Positions 1 to 9,856 are shown, numbered from the stretch's first letter. The stretch is DNA of 19,569 bases from Funneliformis mosseae (GCA_910592005.1 CAJVPP010001504.1:1-19569), one strand, 5' to 3'. Numbers and translations: made by a program. The notes: a model not told the origin generated them from the sequence alone.

Positions 1-128
1 TTATTAAATAAACTGTTAATTTACTGATACTCTTCTAAATCTAAATATCAAATTAAACCTTCTGCTTACCACCCATAAATATTGCTTTGTTTATCACTTA
101 TAAGCATCTTAAAGAACTGAGCGTAACA
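1..128 (+). repeat. 5' LTR, 3'-terminal part only
   Basis: Positions 1-128 align without large gaps to 6977-7103. Both end in gtaaca. By hand alignment I count 16 substitutions (14 transitions, 2 transversions) and one single-base gap. The rest of this LTR lies left of the window. High divergence between LTRs, which are identical at insertion, shows either an old insertion or rapid transition mutation. Confidence 0.9.
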
Positions 129-176
129 CTTAGTGCTTTCTACCAGAAAAGTTTTTGAAATTTATCTAAATCGTTC

Positions 177-1995
177 ATGTTTGATGAATATTATTTGTTA
201 AATCAAAGACATTATAGATTGCATATTACTTTAAATCGAACTAATATAGTTACACAACATCATGATAGATCTTGCTATATTTGTTATCCCCCTGAACCTG
301 TTACTTCTGAGCATTTTCAATATTTTTGGAATTGGTATACTACTGAATATTCTGCAACAACATTTACCAGATATACTCAATAATATATTGAATAATTAAA
401 TTATACTTATCTCTATATTGGATCATCTGACGCAGTAAATCAAGTTATATTTAGTTTTATTTTTAGTATACGATATAACGTTAGGTTTGGAGAATCACTC
501 ACTACAGTTAGACAAAATATTTACAACGCATTTGTATTAACTTGAGGATTTGCATTAAATCCATTATATTAATTATATCAAATATCTGAAACAACTTCTA
601 TATTACCTTCTGAAATAACTGAAATAACTAAGAAATCTGATTCAACAATTTTAAGTAATAATACTGACGATAATTTACATACAAATAGTTTATTATATAC
701 AGACGAAGAATTAAATTAAGAAAATTTATTTGAAGAAATGGCTGCAAACCAAGCTAACATTCAAGCATTAACCGCTGCTTTACAAACTGTTGCTGGAATT
801 TTAAATCCAAACGCTTCACCTAATACTAATGCTAATAATAGAATTTTTAATTTGATTAATCAGTTATAAGCCAATGCTCAAATTATGAATGCTAATTCAC
901 CACGAAGAGAATCTCGTATTGCTGATCTCCCTTATTTTTATGGTGAAAATTAAGACCTAATTAGCCAGATGGAAGATTTTACACGAGCTTATAATGCAAA
1001 TAGAATCAATGATAATAGGAAGCTCGAAGTTGTGCCTGCATATTTGAAAAATTTAGCTTCAACTTGATGGACCACAAACCAAGTACTGGTAAATAGACAT
1101 GCTAATCGTATTACTATATAGACTGGTAATAACAATGAAACAGATTTTACTGTAACCTTTTCAACTGCCTTCAGATCTCAAATGTTAGTAGAAATTTGGA
1201 TAACTGAACTAGAGAGAAGAAGACAGCAACTTGGTGAAGCAGTTGATGACTATGCCAATGCTTTATTTGAATTATACTGTAGAGTTGAAACACCAGCCTT
1301 TCAGTATCCTGATACTTACAAAGTCAGACAACTTGTTTCTAGATTTTTACCTGAACTTCATATTCTCATCAAACCATTCAATGATCAAACTTAAACGAAT
1401 GTATTAGATCGAGCAAAACAATATGAACTTATATATAAGAATACTGCAACTGTTGAAGCTTACATGAATAAGTTTGTCCCTTCAAAAGTTGCATCAACTC
1501 AGATAAATAACTTAAATAATGCTATTACCACTTTAACGCAACAAATACAACAGATGAATGTAAGTAATAATAATAGAAGAAGTAATCAAGGCTATCCAGG
1601 TAATTGATGAAATGCTTAGCAGCAATACTAGTCTTACCAATAAAATAATCAACAATCATTTGTTCAAAGTAACCAGCTAAATTATAATACCTAAAACAAT
1701 AACCAGCAGCAGAGAAAAACATTACTTGCTTTAATTGTGAATAACCAGAACATATAAGGAGAAACTGTCCACTTAACACTTTTACAAACAATCAACAAAA
1801 TAATAATCTACCACCTGTTATTAATCCAACATTAGTAAATAATACTTTAAATAATCCTCTATCGTCTCCTGCCAATATGAATAATAATAACATTACACAA
1901 AATAATAAAACTGCAAATTTACAAGCGCTACAACTGTTAATACAAATGTTACAGCAATAAGAGGTTGATAACGGTAATCAGTCTTTAAATTAGAA
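177..1995 (+). pseudogene. gag polyprotein remnant (capsid and zinc knuckle)
   Basis: One frame runs from ATG 177 to about 1718. It includes the internal Met at 738 (MAANQANIQ...), so the N-terminal ~187 codons before that Met belong to the same reading frame. A Retrotrans_gag-like capsid segment lies about 950-1400. A Gln/Asn-rich stretch follows (about 1490-1710). After a one-base shift near 1718, a CX2CX4HX4C zinc knuckle is readable at 1727-1768. Its two usual glycines are Glu codons and position 1742-1744 is TAA. In-frame stops include 381, 1065 (TGA directly before a TGG, in a Trp-Trp context) and 1392. They sit where Gln or Trp is expected. Gag would package the element RNA into virus-like particles. 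This copy is non-functional. Confidence 0.85.
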
Positions 1996-2800
1996 GGTGT
2001 ACCTCAAGAGGATAATGGTATGGAACCTTTTACAGTTTCCTCAAATTTATCTATACAGGAAACATTTGTAAATAAGAAAAGGAGAATTGTTGATAAAGAA
2101 GATGTAATTAAGGAAAAGAAAAATTAACAAAGAAATATTGTGATAAAAAGAACTACTAAACTAAAAGGAAAACGAAAGCCCCCTGCTGTACCTCTAGTAG
2201 TTAACATGGTTGAGCCATATACAACTCAACAATTTTTTAATATATCGGCAAGCATAACAAATGATCAACTATTAGCTTTAAACTAAAGTTTACAATGGAT
2301 ATAGTCAAGAAATTATGAAAACCTATTACAAGAAAGTCAAATAAAAGAAAAGGTCCTGCAGTAGTAACAGAAACAGCTCATTAGAAGAAAATGAATCAAA
2401 TAGAAAACCTACTAGAGTAAAAGCAATGGATACTGCTGAGGTTAATTTAGACAATGAATACCTTATACTACAAGAGATATATAACTCATCTAAAAAGGAT
2501 GAACAAAAGTCAACTGCTCTATATTGTCAAGCACATATCAAAAATAAGGAAATATCTTTAATCGTTAATTCAGGATCCTTAGGATGTATTATATTCTATA
2601 CGTTACTTAAGGAGCTTGATATGCAAATACAAAAGGAATCAAAAACAATAATGATTAATGTAAATAGCGAAAGAATAAAGCCTATGGGAATGGTTACAAA
2701 TATCCCCTTGAGAATAATGGAAAAGATAATTTTCTTTGATGTAATCGTAACTGAAACAAATTCTTATGACGCAATTGTAAAAATAATTTGTTAGAAAAGA
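1996..2800 (+). pseudogene. Retropepsin-like protease region of pol, broken
   Basis: After another frame change near 1995 a basic linker runs to about 2425. The longest open stretch is 2426-2794 (122 codons). It contains a retropepsin-like core: the active-site loop reads VNSGS at 2564-2578 where the family has D-S/T-G, followed by the hydrophobic strand-rich segment around IPLRI and FFDVIVTETNSYDAIV. The catalytic Asp codon is AAT (2567-2569), one G-to-A change from GAT, which should abolish protease activity. A one-base deletion near 2780 shifts the frame. The protease would cleave the Gag-Pol polyprotein. The identification rests on position in the element and the NSG loop, and I am fairly confident of it. 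Confidence 0.75.
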
Positions 2801-4672
2801 CAGATGCCAAAATAAGTTATAGAAATAAAATTATGACACTGTACTAGGGAAAGCACATAATCAATGTCCCTATTGAATTTCATCAATCACTTTTAATTAG
2901 AACTGAACAAGTTGATAATAATGAAAGTGAAGACGAGTATAAAGAAGAAGAATATGAAGAAAAGAGTGAAGAGGAAAATAAACAAGAAGGATTATTCTGT
3001 TACTTTAAAGAAATCCCAGTTGAAGAAGTTCAAAAGATTGATAAGGAGTTAGAAAAGCCTACTATGGAAAATCAAAATGTAAAGGAATGTTTTTATCAAT
3101 ACAAGGAAATAGAAAAAGGAGTCTTTCATACTGGACGATTAACCGCATAGCAATTAAAAAGATTTAATAAATTTATGTCTCAATATATCAACCTATTCAT
3201 TTGGAAAAATGATCAGTTTAGAAGAACAAATGTCATTACACATTCTATTGATACTGGAAATGCAACACCAATTAAACAAAAGTTCTATCAAACCTCATAT
3301 AAAAACCAAGAGTTTATAAAAGAAGAAATTGATCGCTTGCTAAAATCAGGACTTATATAACTAAAAATGGTCCCCATAATTATTTTCAAATTTCAATTGA
3401 GTTGCAACTTAATTGCACCATAAGGAAATTTAATTGCGCCACAAGTTGCAATTCAATTGCGCCATTTTTTTCAATTGCGGTAACTATCTTTATATACAAC
3501 CCTCTAAGAGCCAATGGACTTTACCTGTTGTAGTAGTGGAAAAGAAAAATAGTAAAAACGTTTATGTGTTAACTATCGCAAGCTAAATAGTATCATAAAA
3601 AAGGACAACTATCCTTTGCTATGCATTGATGATATGTTAGAAACATTAGAAGAATCCAGATGATTTACTTTTCTGAATCTTGCAAGTGATTTCTGGCAAG
3701 TAGAATTAGATTCTAAAGATAGAGAAAAGACTACCTTTATTATCAGATTTGACATATATGAGTTTAATGTTATGCTCTTTAGATTTTGCAATGCTCCTGC
3801 AATATTCTAACGATTAATAGATACCGTTTTACGTGATATCCTATGGCAAAATGTAGTTATATATATTGATGATATTTATATTAGCACAAAAATATTTGAC
3901 AAATATCTCTTACAACTGGAATAAGTATTTTTACATTTGTAACAAGCTGAACTAAAATTAAGTTCAGAAAAATGTTTCTTCTTTGAACAGGAATTACTAT
4001 TTCTTGGACATATAATTAGCGGAGAGGGTATTCAAACAGATCTAAATAAAATAGCTGTTATGAGAAATTTTTTAGTACCAAAAGACTTGACACAACTTAA
4101 AGGATTTATTGCCTTGACATCATATTATAGGAGATTCATAAAAGGCTTTGCCAATATTATCGAACCTCTAAATAGACTATTTAAAAAGAACACACCTTTC
4201 ATTTGAACCCAAGACCAACAAGATGCTTTTGAATAACTAAAAGGGCGTTTGACATCTTCACCCATTCTTGCATATTCAGATTTTGAGAGACCTTTTATTC
4301 TATATACTGATACTTCCTCATTTATTCTAGAAGCAATTCTCTCTCAAAAAAATGATCAGAAAAGAGAACGAGTAATTGCATACGCAAGTAGAACTTTGAG
4401 ACCTCTTGAAAGAAAATATTTTGCAACTGAAGTAGAATGCTTAGCTGTTATATGGGCAGTACAATATTATCATTATTATTTATATGGACATAAATTTACA
4501 GTAATAACTGATCATGCTACTTTGGCTTATTTAAAGAATATGAAAAATCCTGTTAGACGACTTGGATGTTAGCTAATGACTTTTAACTCTTATGATATGG
4601 AAATAATTAATCACCCTAAAAAACTTCATTCAAACATAAATACTTTAAGCCAGATACAACACTAAGGAGTTT
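2801..4672 (+). pseudogene. Reverse transcriptase-RNase H region of pol, broken
   Basis: An acidic Glu-rich linker (about 2900-3060) leads into the RT. The frame reaches 3350, is interrupted by a ~137-bp insertion, and resumes about 3500 (PSKSQWTLPVVVVEK). A one-base shift near 3555 follows. The RT core is readable: YRKLNSI, FWQVEL, a changed LPFG-type block at 3772-3810, and the catalytic YIDD at 3862-3873. RNase H starts about 4249 with ILAYSDFERPF and the catalytic YTD, and continues through ATEVECLAVIWAV and TVITDHA. Stops at 3661 (TGA), 3808 (TAA), 4204 (TGA), 4234 (TAA) and 4570 (TAG) fall at expected Trp or Gln positions. Together these domains copy element RNA into DNA. Here the copy is dead. 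Confidence 0.92.
3360..3496. mobile_element. Small non-autonomous insertion (MITE-like) within the RT frame
   Basis: About 137 bp of non-coding sequence separates two RT segments that are contiguous in the protein family (…KSGLI and PSKSQW…). Both junctions lie in short TTATATA/TATA sequence, as expected for an AT target duplication. The insert is rich in caattgc and ttgcgcc words in both orientations (for example ggaaatttaattgcgcc and attcaattgcgcc), giving internal repeats but no coding frame. Clear terminal inverted repeats were not found, so the class is uncertain: a decayed MITE or other short element. Confidence 0.6.
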
Positions 4673-6001
4673 TTAACAAATTTACAAAAGCAAACGGATT
4701 TATTCTTGCAGACACTCTTACAGATAATGGATTTTGATTTCAACTCAACTATAAATTCAGATACATATTTTTCACTGATACACTATCTATCAGAACTTAA
4801 AATGCTAACACATTTAAACCAACAACAACAAGCAGCAATCAAAAGGAAGTCAAGATATTTTATTGTAATAGAAAGACAGCTTTACAAAAAGAATAAACAG
4901 AAACCTCAACGACCTTTGAAGGTTGTAAAGATTAATGAAGTTAATATTATACTGTACAATTTGCACTCTGATCCTTTGGCAGGATACTTTGCATTAGAGG
5001 AAACCTATAGGAGAGTCAAAGTAAGGTACTATTGGCTACAAATGTATGATGATGTATGACAGTATGTTCAAACTTGTAACGAATGTCAAAGGAGAGGTAA
5101 AAATAAGAGGACTGAGCTATTGCATCCTATAAAAGTTAAACAATCCTTTGATCAAGTAGAGATGGATATTGTTAGACCTCTACTCACAACAAACAAGGAA
5201 AATAAATATATTATAGTAACAACTGATTACTTGACTAAGTGGCCTGAAGCCAGAGCTCTTACAAACGCAAAAGCATTATCAGTAGTTCTTTTCTTTTATG
5301 AGGATATAATTTGTAGACATAGATGCCCTAAGGAATTATTAACTGATAGAGGAACGCATTTTGTAAATCAAATGCTAGATTCTCTATGTAAAGAATTAGG
5401 AGTAAAACATAAATTAACAACTGCATATCATCCTCAAACAAATGACCTTGTCGAACAATTTAATAGAATCTTGTGTGAAATACTAGCAAAATTCGCAAAT
5501 GAAAATAAAAATAATTGGGATGATTTCCTACCATCCACCTTATTTGCATATCGAACAAAAAGACATAGCACCATATGATATGAATCTTTTTACTTAACCT
5601 ATAGGAGAAATACTACACTTCCGATCAAATTTCAAGTACAAACATCAGATATGCAAAATGTAACATTGAATGAACAAGAAAATTTAATTAATCGTGTATG
5701 ACAAATAACTGAAAGAATGGATAATGAAATACAATAAGCACAAAATAATATTCAAAATTCTCAAAAGAAATAAAAGGAGCAACATGATCGCAAATTGAAA
5801 GGAAATGTAAATTTTAAAGTTGGAGAGTTAATCCTAATGTATAAAAGTAATTTGCAAGATAAAAAGAAGCTTGAGAAAAAATGGAAGGGATCGTATTACA
5901 TTCATGCTGATCTTGGGAATAGAGTATACAAATTGAGAATGTTGGACAGGAAAATCTTAAAAACACTTATAAATGGTGATAAACTAAAGCAGTATCACTA
6001 A
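4673..6001 (+). pseudogene. Integrase region of pol, broken but with DD35E intact
   Basis: The frame opens about 4677 and runs in one phase to the end at 6001, apart from stops. The N-terminal zinc-binding HHCC domain shows His at 4964-4966, Tyr instead of the second His (TAC 4985-4987), and CNEC followed by QRRG near 5075-5100. The catalytic core has Asp in EMDIV (5165-5167), Asp in TDRG (5345-5347) and Glu in LVEQF (5453-5455), with exactly 35 residues between the last two. The C-terminal part has the KVGELILMY and KKWKGSYYI blocks typical of the Gypsy integrase tail. No chromodomain is seen. TGA at 5057 and 5576 and TAA at 5734 and 5771 interrupt it. Integrase would insert the element cDNA. 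Confidence 0.92.
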
Positions 6002-6127
6002 CGTGATCTATCTCAGCCTATTGTGCTGATTGAAAATTGAAAAAATTTATGGAAAATACTAGAACATTTTAGTTGAAAAATTATTTAAATAGGAGTGAGC
6101 CTAACTTAAAATTGATAGATTAATAAG

Positions 6128-6603
6128 ATGAAAGAGTTAGAAGCACCTCCTACTTATATTGAAACATTTTTTCAGAATTTTTAATTAATTTATGCTGACC
6201 TGCAACTTACCATACCCTAAGAAATTGAGATGTATCCTTCATCTTACAGCAAAACTATGCCCATGAAAATGAAGTTCTCTCTCACAAACTGAATGCTATA
6301 AAGGGCTAAATGAATGAACAATCGTGTTTTAATACTGACAAATGTCTTTATCTTGAAAAGCTTATAGAGGAAATAGAAGACCTTACAGTTCGTTCAATAT
6401 ACGTCAAAAAGTTATCTAAACATTACTATCATGCATCAATACGAATATATTATCTCTTTGAATTTTTTGAATCAGTACAGATTGCACGAAGTAAAAGGAC
6501 TACCTTTAAATTAATAGTTGGAATGTCAACAGTGAAATATAATGATCTAGTTGATAAAACCACTGAGATTTATGCAGGGACGCAAAATCTTGAAGGGAAG
6601 TGA
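6128..6603 (+). pseudogene. Extra ORF after pol (ORF3), function unknown
   Basis: Between the end of integrase and the 3' LTR is another coding-like stretch. It starts at ATG 6128 (MKELEAPPTYIE), shifts frame once near 6235, and then runs open from 6310 to the TGA at 6601-6603, with a TAA at 6307 where Gln is plausible. The product would be about 158 residues, charged and helical, with a Glu/Lys-rich segment (YLEKLIEEIEDL) suggestive of a coiled coil. It lacks a signal peptide or membrane segment, so nothing supports an envelope protein despite the env-like location. The stop codon overlaps the first bases of the 3' LTR. I do not recognise the family. Confidence 0.55.
6592..6600 (+). promoter_or_regulatory. 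Candidate polypurine tract
   Basis: The nine bases gaagggaag directly precede the putative LTR start TG at 6601, the normal place for the plus-strand primer of LTR elements. It is short, and the assignment depends on the LTR boundary being correct. Confidence 0.55.
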
Positions 6604-7103
6604 TATTACATGAAAGAAGATGGATGATGATGATCCAAAGAATGATGTCAATCCCTAAAAATCATATATGTCATCTATGTCATCTATGTTATCTATAGCA
6701 TATATTTCTTTTATACAATATATTTCTTTTATTTATTTTACTTTATTTATCTCAAATATTTATTATATTTTATTTATTTCATATATTTTATTTATTATAT
6801 TTATTTCTTTTATATCTTCAGTAACTTTATATTTTCTGTTTTATATAATTAGAGGACAAATTCTTTTAGATTAGCAGTGTGTCTGACTCATAGTTTTATA
6901 TAATAGTTTAGTTTAATCCCTTTAATATAATTGTATAGTACAGAGTACTGACTGAAACAGTACTCTATTATTATAGTTATTAAATAAATTGTTAATTTAC
7001 CGACATTCTTCTAAATCTAAATTCAAATTAAACCTTCTACTTATTATCCATATATATTGCTTCACTTATCACTCATAAGCATCTTAAAGAATTGATTGTA
7101 ACA
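6601..7103 (+). repeat. 3' LTR
   Basis: The LTR runs from TGATATTACA, immediately after a purine tract, to TTGTAACA (503 bp), giving TG...CA ends with an imperfect terminal inverted repeat (ttaca / tgtaa). The right end is fixed by the match of 6977-7103 to the 5' LTR. The left end is inferred, because the corresponding part of the 5' LTR is outside the window. Inside are three 9-bp tandem copies of ATGTCATCT (6668-6694, the third with one change), a long T-rich low-complexity tract (about 6695-6840) and a TATATAAT at 6842, which could be the promoter element. Confidence 0.8.
6668..6694 (+). repeat. Tandem 9-mer ATGTCATCT, three copies
   Basis: Copies lie at 6668-6676, 6677-6685 and 6686-6694. 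The last reads ATGTTATCT, a C-to-T change. It lies in the presumed U3 part of the 3' LTR and could be a microsatellite or repeated regulatory word. The sequence alone does not decide. Confidence 0.7.
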
Positions 7104-8955
7104 ATATTGATAAAGATCACTAATAGCCCTTTATTCTACCCCTTCAGCAAATTACCTTTATATAATTTCATAATTACGTTCAGCTTCTGCATCATATCGT
7201 CTTTTCTACTCTCAGACTATATCCTGATGTAGATTATTTTCTTTTCGATGAATTTTCTTTGTTGCACTTTTTATTTGGTCTATCAGAATATCTCTACCTG
7301 TTGCCCTATTATCTACATAACCATCTATAGCATTTGCTATTTCTGTAATAATGACCATATTATCATCAGAATTATATAAGTTCAGAAAATTCCCTCACTC
7401 TGGTGAATTTTTCTGTGATAAGATGCTTCTGATCTGATATCACAATTTCTCAACTTGTTTTTCAGATTCTACTAACCGCTCTTCTATACTAGAAATATAT
7501 TTTTCCTTATTTTACACATCTTTCCTAACTTGATATAGCTGACTTTTTAGAGTAGAGATTTCAGATTTTAACTCTACTATCTCTTCTTTCGAAGCATTTT
7601 CAAAATGTTTTAGTTGTTTTTGCAACCCTTGAATTTTTTGCTCATACCAGAAATAATCTTGTTCTAATTGATTAATTTGTCTCTCATTCTGGCAATTAGT
7701 ATTAATTTCTAATTGTAATACTTCCTGAAACTAATGGTTATCCTTTTCCATCTCAGCTTTATATTCTTTGCATGTTCTTCTCTGTCTTGGATGAGACCTC
7801 TGAAATGCTATTCTTTTTTGTAATTATAAAAGAGAAATAGAATGAGTCTACCACATATTGTGATAGATTCTGATGAGGCTAAAAGAATCAAAAAAAATGA
7901 TATTGAATCTTGATTATAGACTATACGAATGCGCAGATTGAAATGTATATTTTTTCTGGACTTCTAGGTCACATTCAGATTCATTACGCCTTTTCACCTA
8001 TAATTTCATTTCATAAGTGCTGGAATATATTTCTGGTTCTATAGTTATATCACTATATTTCCTATGAAAAGAAATCTGATCAACAAGAGCAATAATTTTC
8101 CTATCCTTAACAGAAATAATATCCTTCAAATTCCAGCATTTATTCTCTAATAAGTCAATGAATTTTTCGGCTGATGCAATAGCTTTTTTCGTATCAGGAA
8201 TTATACTTTTAAAAAAAGCTATTGAATCTGATAATTAGGTAATTTTCCCGCTACTCTCCTCTAAAGATCTAGTCATGCTACCTCATGAGACTTATATTGC
8301 TCTTGCAAGTTGAGAAGCTTTTCAATCTTTTTTTCTAATACCTGCTTTGATATACACAACTCCTCATTTTCTTTTCTTAACAAATTTTCACAGTCACTGG
8401 TAATAGATTTCATCTTTTGACGCTTTTTTTGCTTAATATAATTTTCAATATTCTACTCATAGAGCTGATTATATTCAGTTATTAAAAAAATATCAGATTA
8501 GCCTTGCCTTTTTCTAATATTCAAAGGCAGAATGATACAGTATTAAAGGAGAGGTTTAGTAATATCTACTAGACTTTTCCTAAAATTCTGATTTAAATTC
8601 TTTATAGTATTTAAGACCATTTTTGATTTTCTTTTCATTATTTTTACCATCAATATACGCTTTCATATGCTAAATCTAATAGAGAAGAATTAGTCACAAC
8701 TTAGATAATCTATGACGTATATTTTCTAATGAAATGACTGAAGAAAGAATTTTCACTTACTTTATAGTCACATTTGAGGCCTTCAAACTTTTTCTTACAA
8801 TGTGTGCCTGAATAGCTTATCCCAAACTTGAGGTTGATTTTAGTGAAGACTCTCTTCCAAAAAATTCTTTTCCCATTCCCAACTAATTCATGATAATTTT
8901 TGTTATATTTTTTGCGATTATTGATCAAAACTCGAAGTTGTTCGTCAGTTCACAT
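7104..8955 (-). pseudogene. Myb/SANT-like (trihelix-type) plus coiled-coil gene remnant
   Basis: Reading leftward from ATG 8955, the protein starts M-stop-TDEQLRVLINNR, where the stop TGA stands for the first conserved Trp of a Myb/SANT-like or trihelix DNA-binding domain. FWKRVFTKINLKFG and CKKKFEGLKCDYK follow. A GT-AG intron (8676-8760) then separates exon 2, which contains YYKEFKSEF followed by TAG (8580-8582), again at an expected Trp. From about 8480 to 7110 comes a long Glu/Lys/Gln-rich coiled coil (KKIEKLLNLQEQY, IDLLENKCWNLKDI, QINQLEQDYFWYEQK, EEIVELKSEISTLKSQL), with stops and at least two frameshifts. A role as a DNA-binding, self-associating protein is inferred from domain type only. 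The two halves could also be neighbouring genes. The coding trace runs up to the retrotransposon edge. Confidence 0.7.
8676..8760 (-). other. Spliceosomal intron in the SANT-like gene
   Basis: On the minus strand the donor GTAAGTG follows the codons for CDYK. The acceptor is a pyrimidine-rich ttcttctctattag, with a gactaat branch-point-like sequence about 10-20 bases before it. Length is 85 bp, and phase 0 joins the two SANT-like exons in frame. Confidence 0.65.
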
Positions 8956-9638
8956 TGCCAAAAACTTTCTTATTTTCTCAAGTATGTAAAAAAGAACTCT
9001 TCAAGACCAAGCTATTATATATCTTTCTTAATTACATTTTTACAACTATGTGGGAAGGAAGAGTATAATATTATGGACCAAGTCATTTCATATCAAATGA
9101 CTCTATATATTGGTATGGCTTAGATCATGCAAAAACATCTACACTAAATCTGAAAAAACCTGTGACTAAAATTTCAGCAGTGGCTCCTACTGAAAATACA
9201 TCATGATAGATCTAAAAGAATTACTGCGCCATTATCATACTATTATCACGCTATTACTGTGTTAAATAGTATATTCTACTATTAAATCTGAAAAAAATAC
9301 CAAGTCAATACTGTACCATTATCGTGAAATTGAGTAATATTAATTTCACCTTCCTATATTAAATATATTGCGTTAACTCTGATCTACTAAATAAAAATTC
9401 ACGTGATTTTGGCAGGGATGCTCCCAGCTGAAATTTCGCTAAATTAATATATAATCATGAGTATGTTAATATTTAAAAATAAAAAATCATGTGTTTTCTG
9501 AAACCATGCGATCCCGCAAATTTGCTAAGAAAAGTTTTATTATCTAGCACATATCTCATACAAAAAATACAGAGAATATGTAAAAATAATCAGCCACCAG
9601 GGCACTTTATTGAAACAGTAATATAATTAATAATTAGA
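8956..9638. other. Intergenic stretch with decayed repeat words
   Basis: No convincing coding frame lies on either strand. It is the upstream region of the SANT-like gene and the downstream region of the next minus-strand gene. It holds related words such as aaatttcagcagtggctcc (9171-9189), gggatgctcccagctgaaat (9416-9435) and gatcccgcaaatttgctaag (9510-9529), which look like diverged copies of one dispersed repeat. The word taaatctgaaaaaa also occurs twice (about 9142 and 9274). A minus-strand AATAAA at 9606-9611 can serve as poly(A) signal for the gene ending at 9639. Confidence 0.5.
9606..9611 (-). terminator. Poly(A) signal AATAAA
   Basis: AATAAA on the minus strand lies 27 bases after the TAA stop at 9639-9641 of the adjacent gene remnant. 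Position and motif fit a eukaryotic polyadenylation signal. Confidence 0.5.
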
Positions 9639-9794
9639 TTATTTTTTTTCAAATTTTATAGACTTTCTTTTTTTCATTTTTAGTGGTGATGATGATCTTG
9701 GTGGAGAAGATACTGTAAAGCTATTTTCTGTATTACTACTTAAACTAGTTAGAAGTGCATAATACAGAAGAGATATATTGATATGCAAGATATT

Positions 9795-9856
9795 CTATAA
9801 TTATAAGTATGCGTTAATTTTAAGCAAGTGAAATATAAGAATTGCATTTTACATAC
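9795..9856 (-). other. Spliceosomal intron in the 9639-11574 gene remnant
   Basis: On the minus strand, GTATGT follows the codons for LLIIR and the intron ends tataattatag. It is 62 bp long and phase 0, joining LLIIR to NILHINISLLYY in frame. The second exon then stays open to its stop, which strongly supports the splice. Confidence 0.7.

Larger units (their letters stand above)
1..7103 (+). mobile_element. Degenerate Ty3/Gypsy LTR retrotransposon, left end cut by the window
   Basis: The order is LTR, gag with zinc knuckle, protease, reverse transcriptase, RNase H, integrase, small extra ORF, purine tract, LTR. RT-RNase H preceding integrase is the Ty3/Gypsy (Metaviridae) order. The two LTR copies share about 128 bp that can be compared. 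All reading frames are on the + strand and carry many in-frame stops plus several frameshifts, so the copy cannot make its own proteins. The catalytic YIDD of RT and the DD35E triad of integrase survive, whereas the protease Asp is lost. The five bases after the right LTR (7104-7108, atatt) would be the target duplication, but the matching left copy lies outside the window. No convincing tRNA primer-binding site was recognised after position 128. Confidence 0.93.

Noticed and set aside
129..150. Primer-binding site next to the 5' LTR
   Set aside because: The sequence after position 128 (cttagtgctttctaccag) does not match a tRNA 3' end that I can recognise.
6668..6874. 68-codon + strand ORF
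   Set aside because: It is Ile/Phe/Ser low-complexity text produced by a T-rich tract and 9-bp repeats within the LTR.
1..7103. Classical CpA-specific RIP as in Neurospora
   Set aside because: Inferred changes also occur in CpC and CpT contexts (for example TGG to TGA, and CTT to TTT), so strict CpA preference is not supported from the motifs I could compare.
8890..9123. 77-codon + strand ORF
   Set aside because: Its first part is antisense to the SANT-like exon and the rest is intergenic. No protein-like features.
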